Source: Clostridiales bacterium UBA3758
Lineage (GTDB): Bacteria > Bacillota > Clostridia > Oscillospirales > Oscillospiraceae
Assembly (NCBI GenBank): GCA_002371675.1
Contig: DFGE01000029.1
Coordinates: forward strand, 1-21,407
Reading direction: 5' to 3'
DNA length: 21,407 bases
The position numbers and the translations under genes were made by a program. Shown piece after piece: positions 20,755-21,407 of this stretch. The notes under the pieces are model-generated. The model did not search any database and had not been told where the DNA came from. It worked only from the letters and a program-made list of their open reading frames with translations. Position 1 is the stretch's first letter. Every line of letters starts with the position of its first letter.

Positions 20755-20869
20755 GAACGGTGAATAGTGAATGGTGAATCGTTATTGTATCCCGCCTTTG
20801 GCGGGATGAATTATGATCCGCCGCAGGCAGCGCCATACTTCTTCACGATTCACTATTCTCTATTCGTTC
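20755..20869. mobile_element. MITE-like element with terminal inverted repeats
   Basis: Ends 20755-20782 and 20845-20869 are inverted copies. The left reads GAACGGTGAATAGTGAATGG and continues TGAATCGT. The right, reversed, reads GAACGAATAGAGAATAGTGA and continues ATCGT, so they differ by a 3-bp gap and a few bases. A perfect 8-bp hairpin (20789-20807, ATCCCGCC-TTT-GGCGGGAT) is inside. No open frame and no clear target duplication are seen. It lies between rpsN and rpsH within the ribosomal operon. Confidence 0.6.
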
Positions 20870-20910
20870 TTCTGATCACGCTCTGCGGAATCAGAATCTG
20901 CGCTTCCGCG

Positions 20911-20996
20911 CTGATTTTTCGTCAGACGAGGCGGCAAGGCGACGCTGTATCTGTTATACTGCGAGCCGCAGCCAACGAAGTATGACGGGAAATCAG
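20911..20996. mobile_element. Second short inverted-repeat element overlapping the rpsN stop
   Basis: CTGATTTTTCGTCA at 20911-20924 and TGACGGGAAATCAG at 20983-20996 form terminal inverted repeats matching at 12 of 14 bases around an 86-bp non-coding unit. The right end contains the rpsN stop codon (TGA on the minus strand, 20993-20995). It looks like a small non-autonomous repeat inserted at the 3' end of rpsN. Confidence 0.5.
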
Positions 20997-21178
20997 AAGC
21001 TGGCCTTCCTGACTCCGGGAATCTGGCCCTTGTAGGCCAGCTCGCGGAAGCAGATACGGCAGATGCCGTAGTCACGCAGGTAGGCGTGGGGGCGGCCGCA
21101 GATCTTGCAGCGGTTGTACTTACGGGTGGAGAACTTAGCAGGAGCCTGCTGCTTCAGGATCATAGATTTCTTAGCCAT
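20993..21178 (-). CDS. rpsN: 30S ribosomal protein S14, zinc type
   Basis: This 61-residue S14 (type Z) helps assemble the small-subunit head. Four zinc cysteines are at C24, C27, C40 and C43 (RCKICGRPHAY, GICRICFREL). The body AKFSTRKYNRCKICGRPHAY and KGQIPGVRKAS is standard. The final residue is Phe, where the family nearly always has Trp (KASW). The stop codon is formed by the end of a short inverted-repeat element, so the last codon was probably rewritten by an insertion. AGGAGGA precedes the ATG, next to rplE. Confidence 0.97.
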   Translation of the reverse strand: MAKKSMILKQQAPAKFSTRKYNRCKICGRPHAYLRDYGICRICFRELAYKGQIPGVRKASF

Positions 21179-21191
21179 GTTTTCGTCCTCC

Positions 21192-21407
21192 TTAGCTCAC
21201 GAAGGGAGCGCCCATCAGCCGAAGCAGTTCGCGGGCCTCTTCGTCGGTCTGCGCAGTGGTGGTGATGGCGATGTTCATGCCGCGCAGCTTCTCGATCTTG
21301 TCGTACTCGATCTCGGGGAAGATGATCTGCTCCTTGAGGCCCAGGCTGTAGTTGCCGCGGCCGTCAAAGGCGTCGGCGCTGATGCCGCGGAAGTCGCGGA
21401 CACGGGG
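21192..21407 (-). CDS. rplE: 50S ribosomal protein L5, C-terminal part
   Basis: The last 71 codons of L5 are present; the 5' part lies beyond the window. The frame reads RVRDFRGISADAFDGRGNYS, LGLKEQIIFPEIEYDKIEKL and ends RGMNIAITTTAQTDEEAREL, LRLMGAPFVS. L5 binds 5S rRNA and contacts the P-site tRNA. Its stop lies 13 nt before the rpsN start. Confidence 0.96.
   Translation of the reverse strand, partial: PRVRDFRGISADAFDGRGNYSLGLKEQIIFPEIEYDKIEKLRGMNIAITTTAQTDEEARELLRLMGAPFVS

Overview
The window comes from a GC-rich, endospore-forming member of the Clostridia. Codon use and gene content best fit Oscillospiraceae (former Ruminococcaceae / Clostridium cluster IV). The evidence is spoVAC and spo0A, a clostridial-type S4 and zinc-type S14, and a complete run of the spc/alpha ribosomal operons in Firmicutes order. 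Third positions are so GC-rich that long meaningless open frames lie antisense to most genes.

Left third (1-5900). spoVAC (minus strand) is divergent from a three-gene plus-strand operon. That operon encodes an MBOAT O-acyltransferase, a DHHW/AlgX-like surface protein and a membrane-anchored barnase-type ribonuclease with all catalytic residues intact. It ends in a perfect 42-bp palindromic terminator. spo0A follows, with two candidate promoters and several Spo0A-box matches. Downstream of spo0A is about 600 bp of short palindromic REP-like repeats, pointing inward from both sides at the remnant of a REP-associated (Y1/HUH) transposase. Two intrinsic terminators and a candidate small transcript follow.

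Middle (6000-11720). A PP2C phosphatase-FHA fusion (minus) shares a divergent promoter region with a plus-strand operon of a PlsC-like acyltransferase carrying a C-terminal zinc ribbon, a GltS-like symporter and an atypical MoaE-like protein. azlC-azlD (minus), a branched-chain amino acid exporter, lies just beyond the terminator of the ribosomal operon.

Right half (11739-21407, all minus strand). In transcription order: rplE (3' part), rpsN, rpsH, rplF, rplR, rpsE, rpmD, rplO, secY, adk, map, infA, rpmJ, rpsM, rpsK, rpsD, rpoA, rplQ. Two features break the usual tight packing. A 389-bp rpsN-rpsH spacer holds two MITE-like inverted-repeat elements, one of which supplies the rpsN stop codon. 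A 302-bp rpmJ-rpsM spacer holds a strong internal promoter, with a perfect operator-like palindrome in its spacer, and a structured leader.

Most of the window is conserved core. The parts most worth following up are the acyltransferase/DHHW/ribonuclease operon, the REP/transposase cluster beside spo0A, the zinc-ribbon PlsC and MoaE-like genes, and the repeat insertions and internal promoter within the ribosomal operon.
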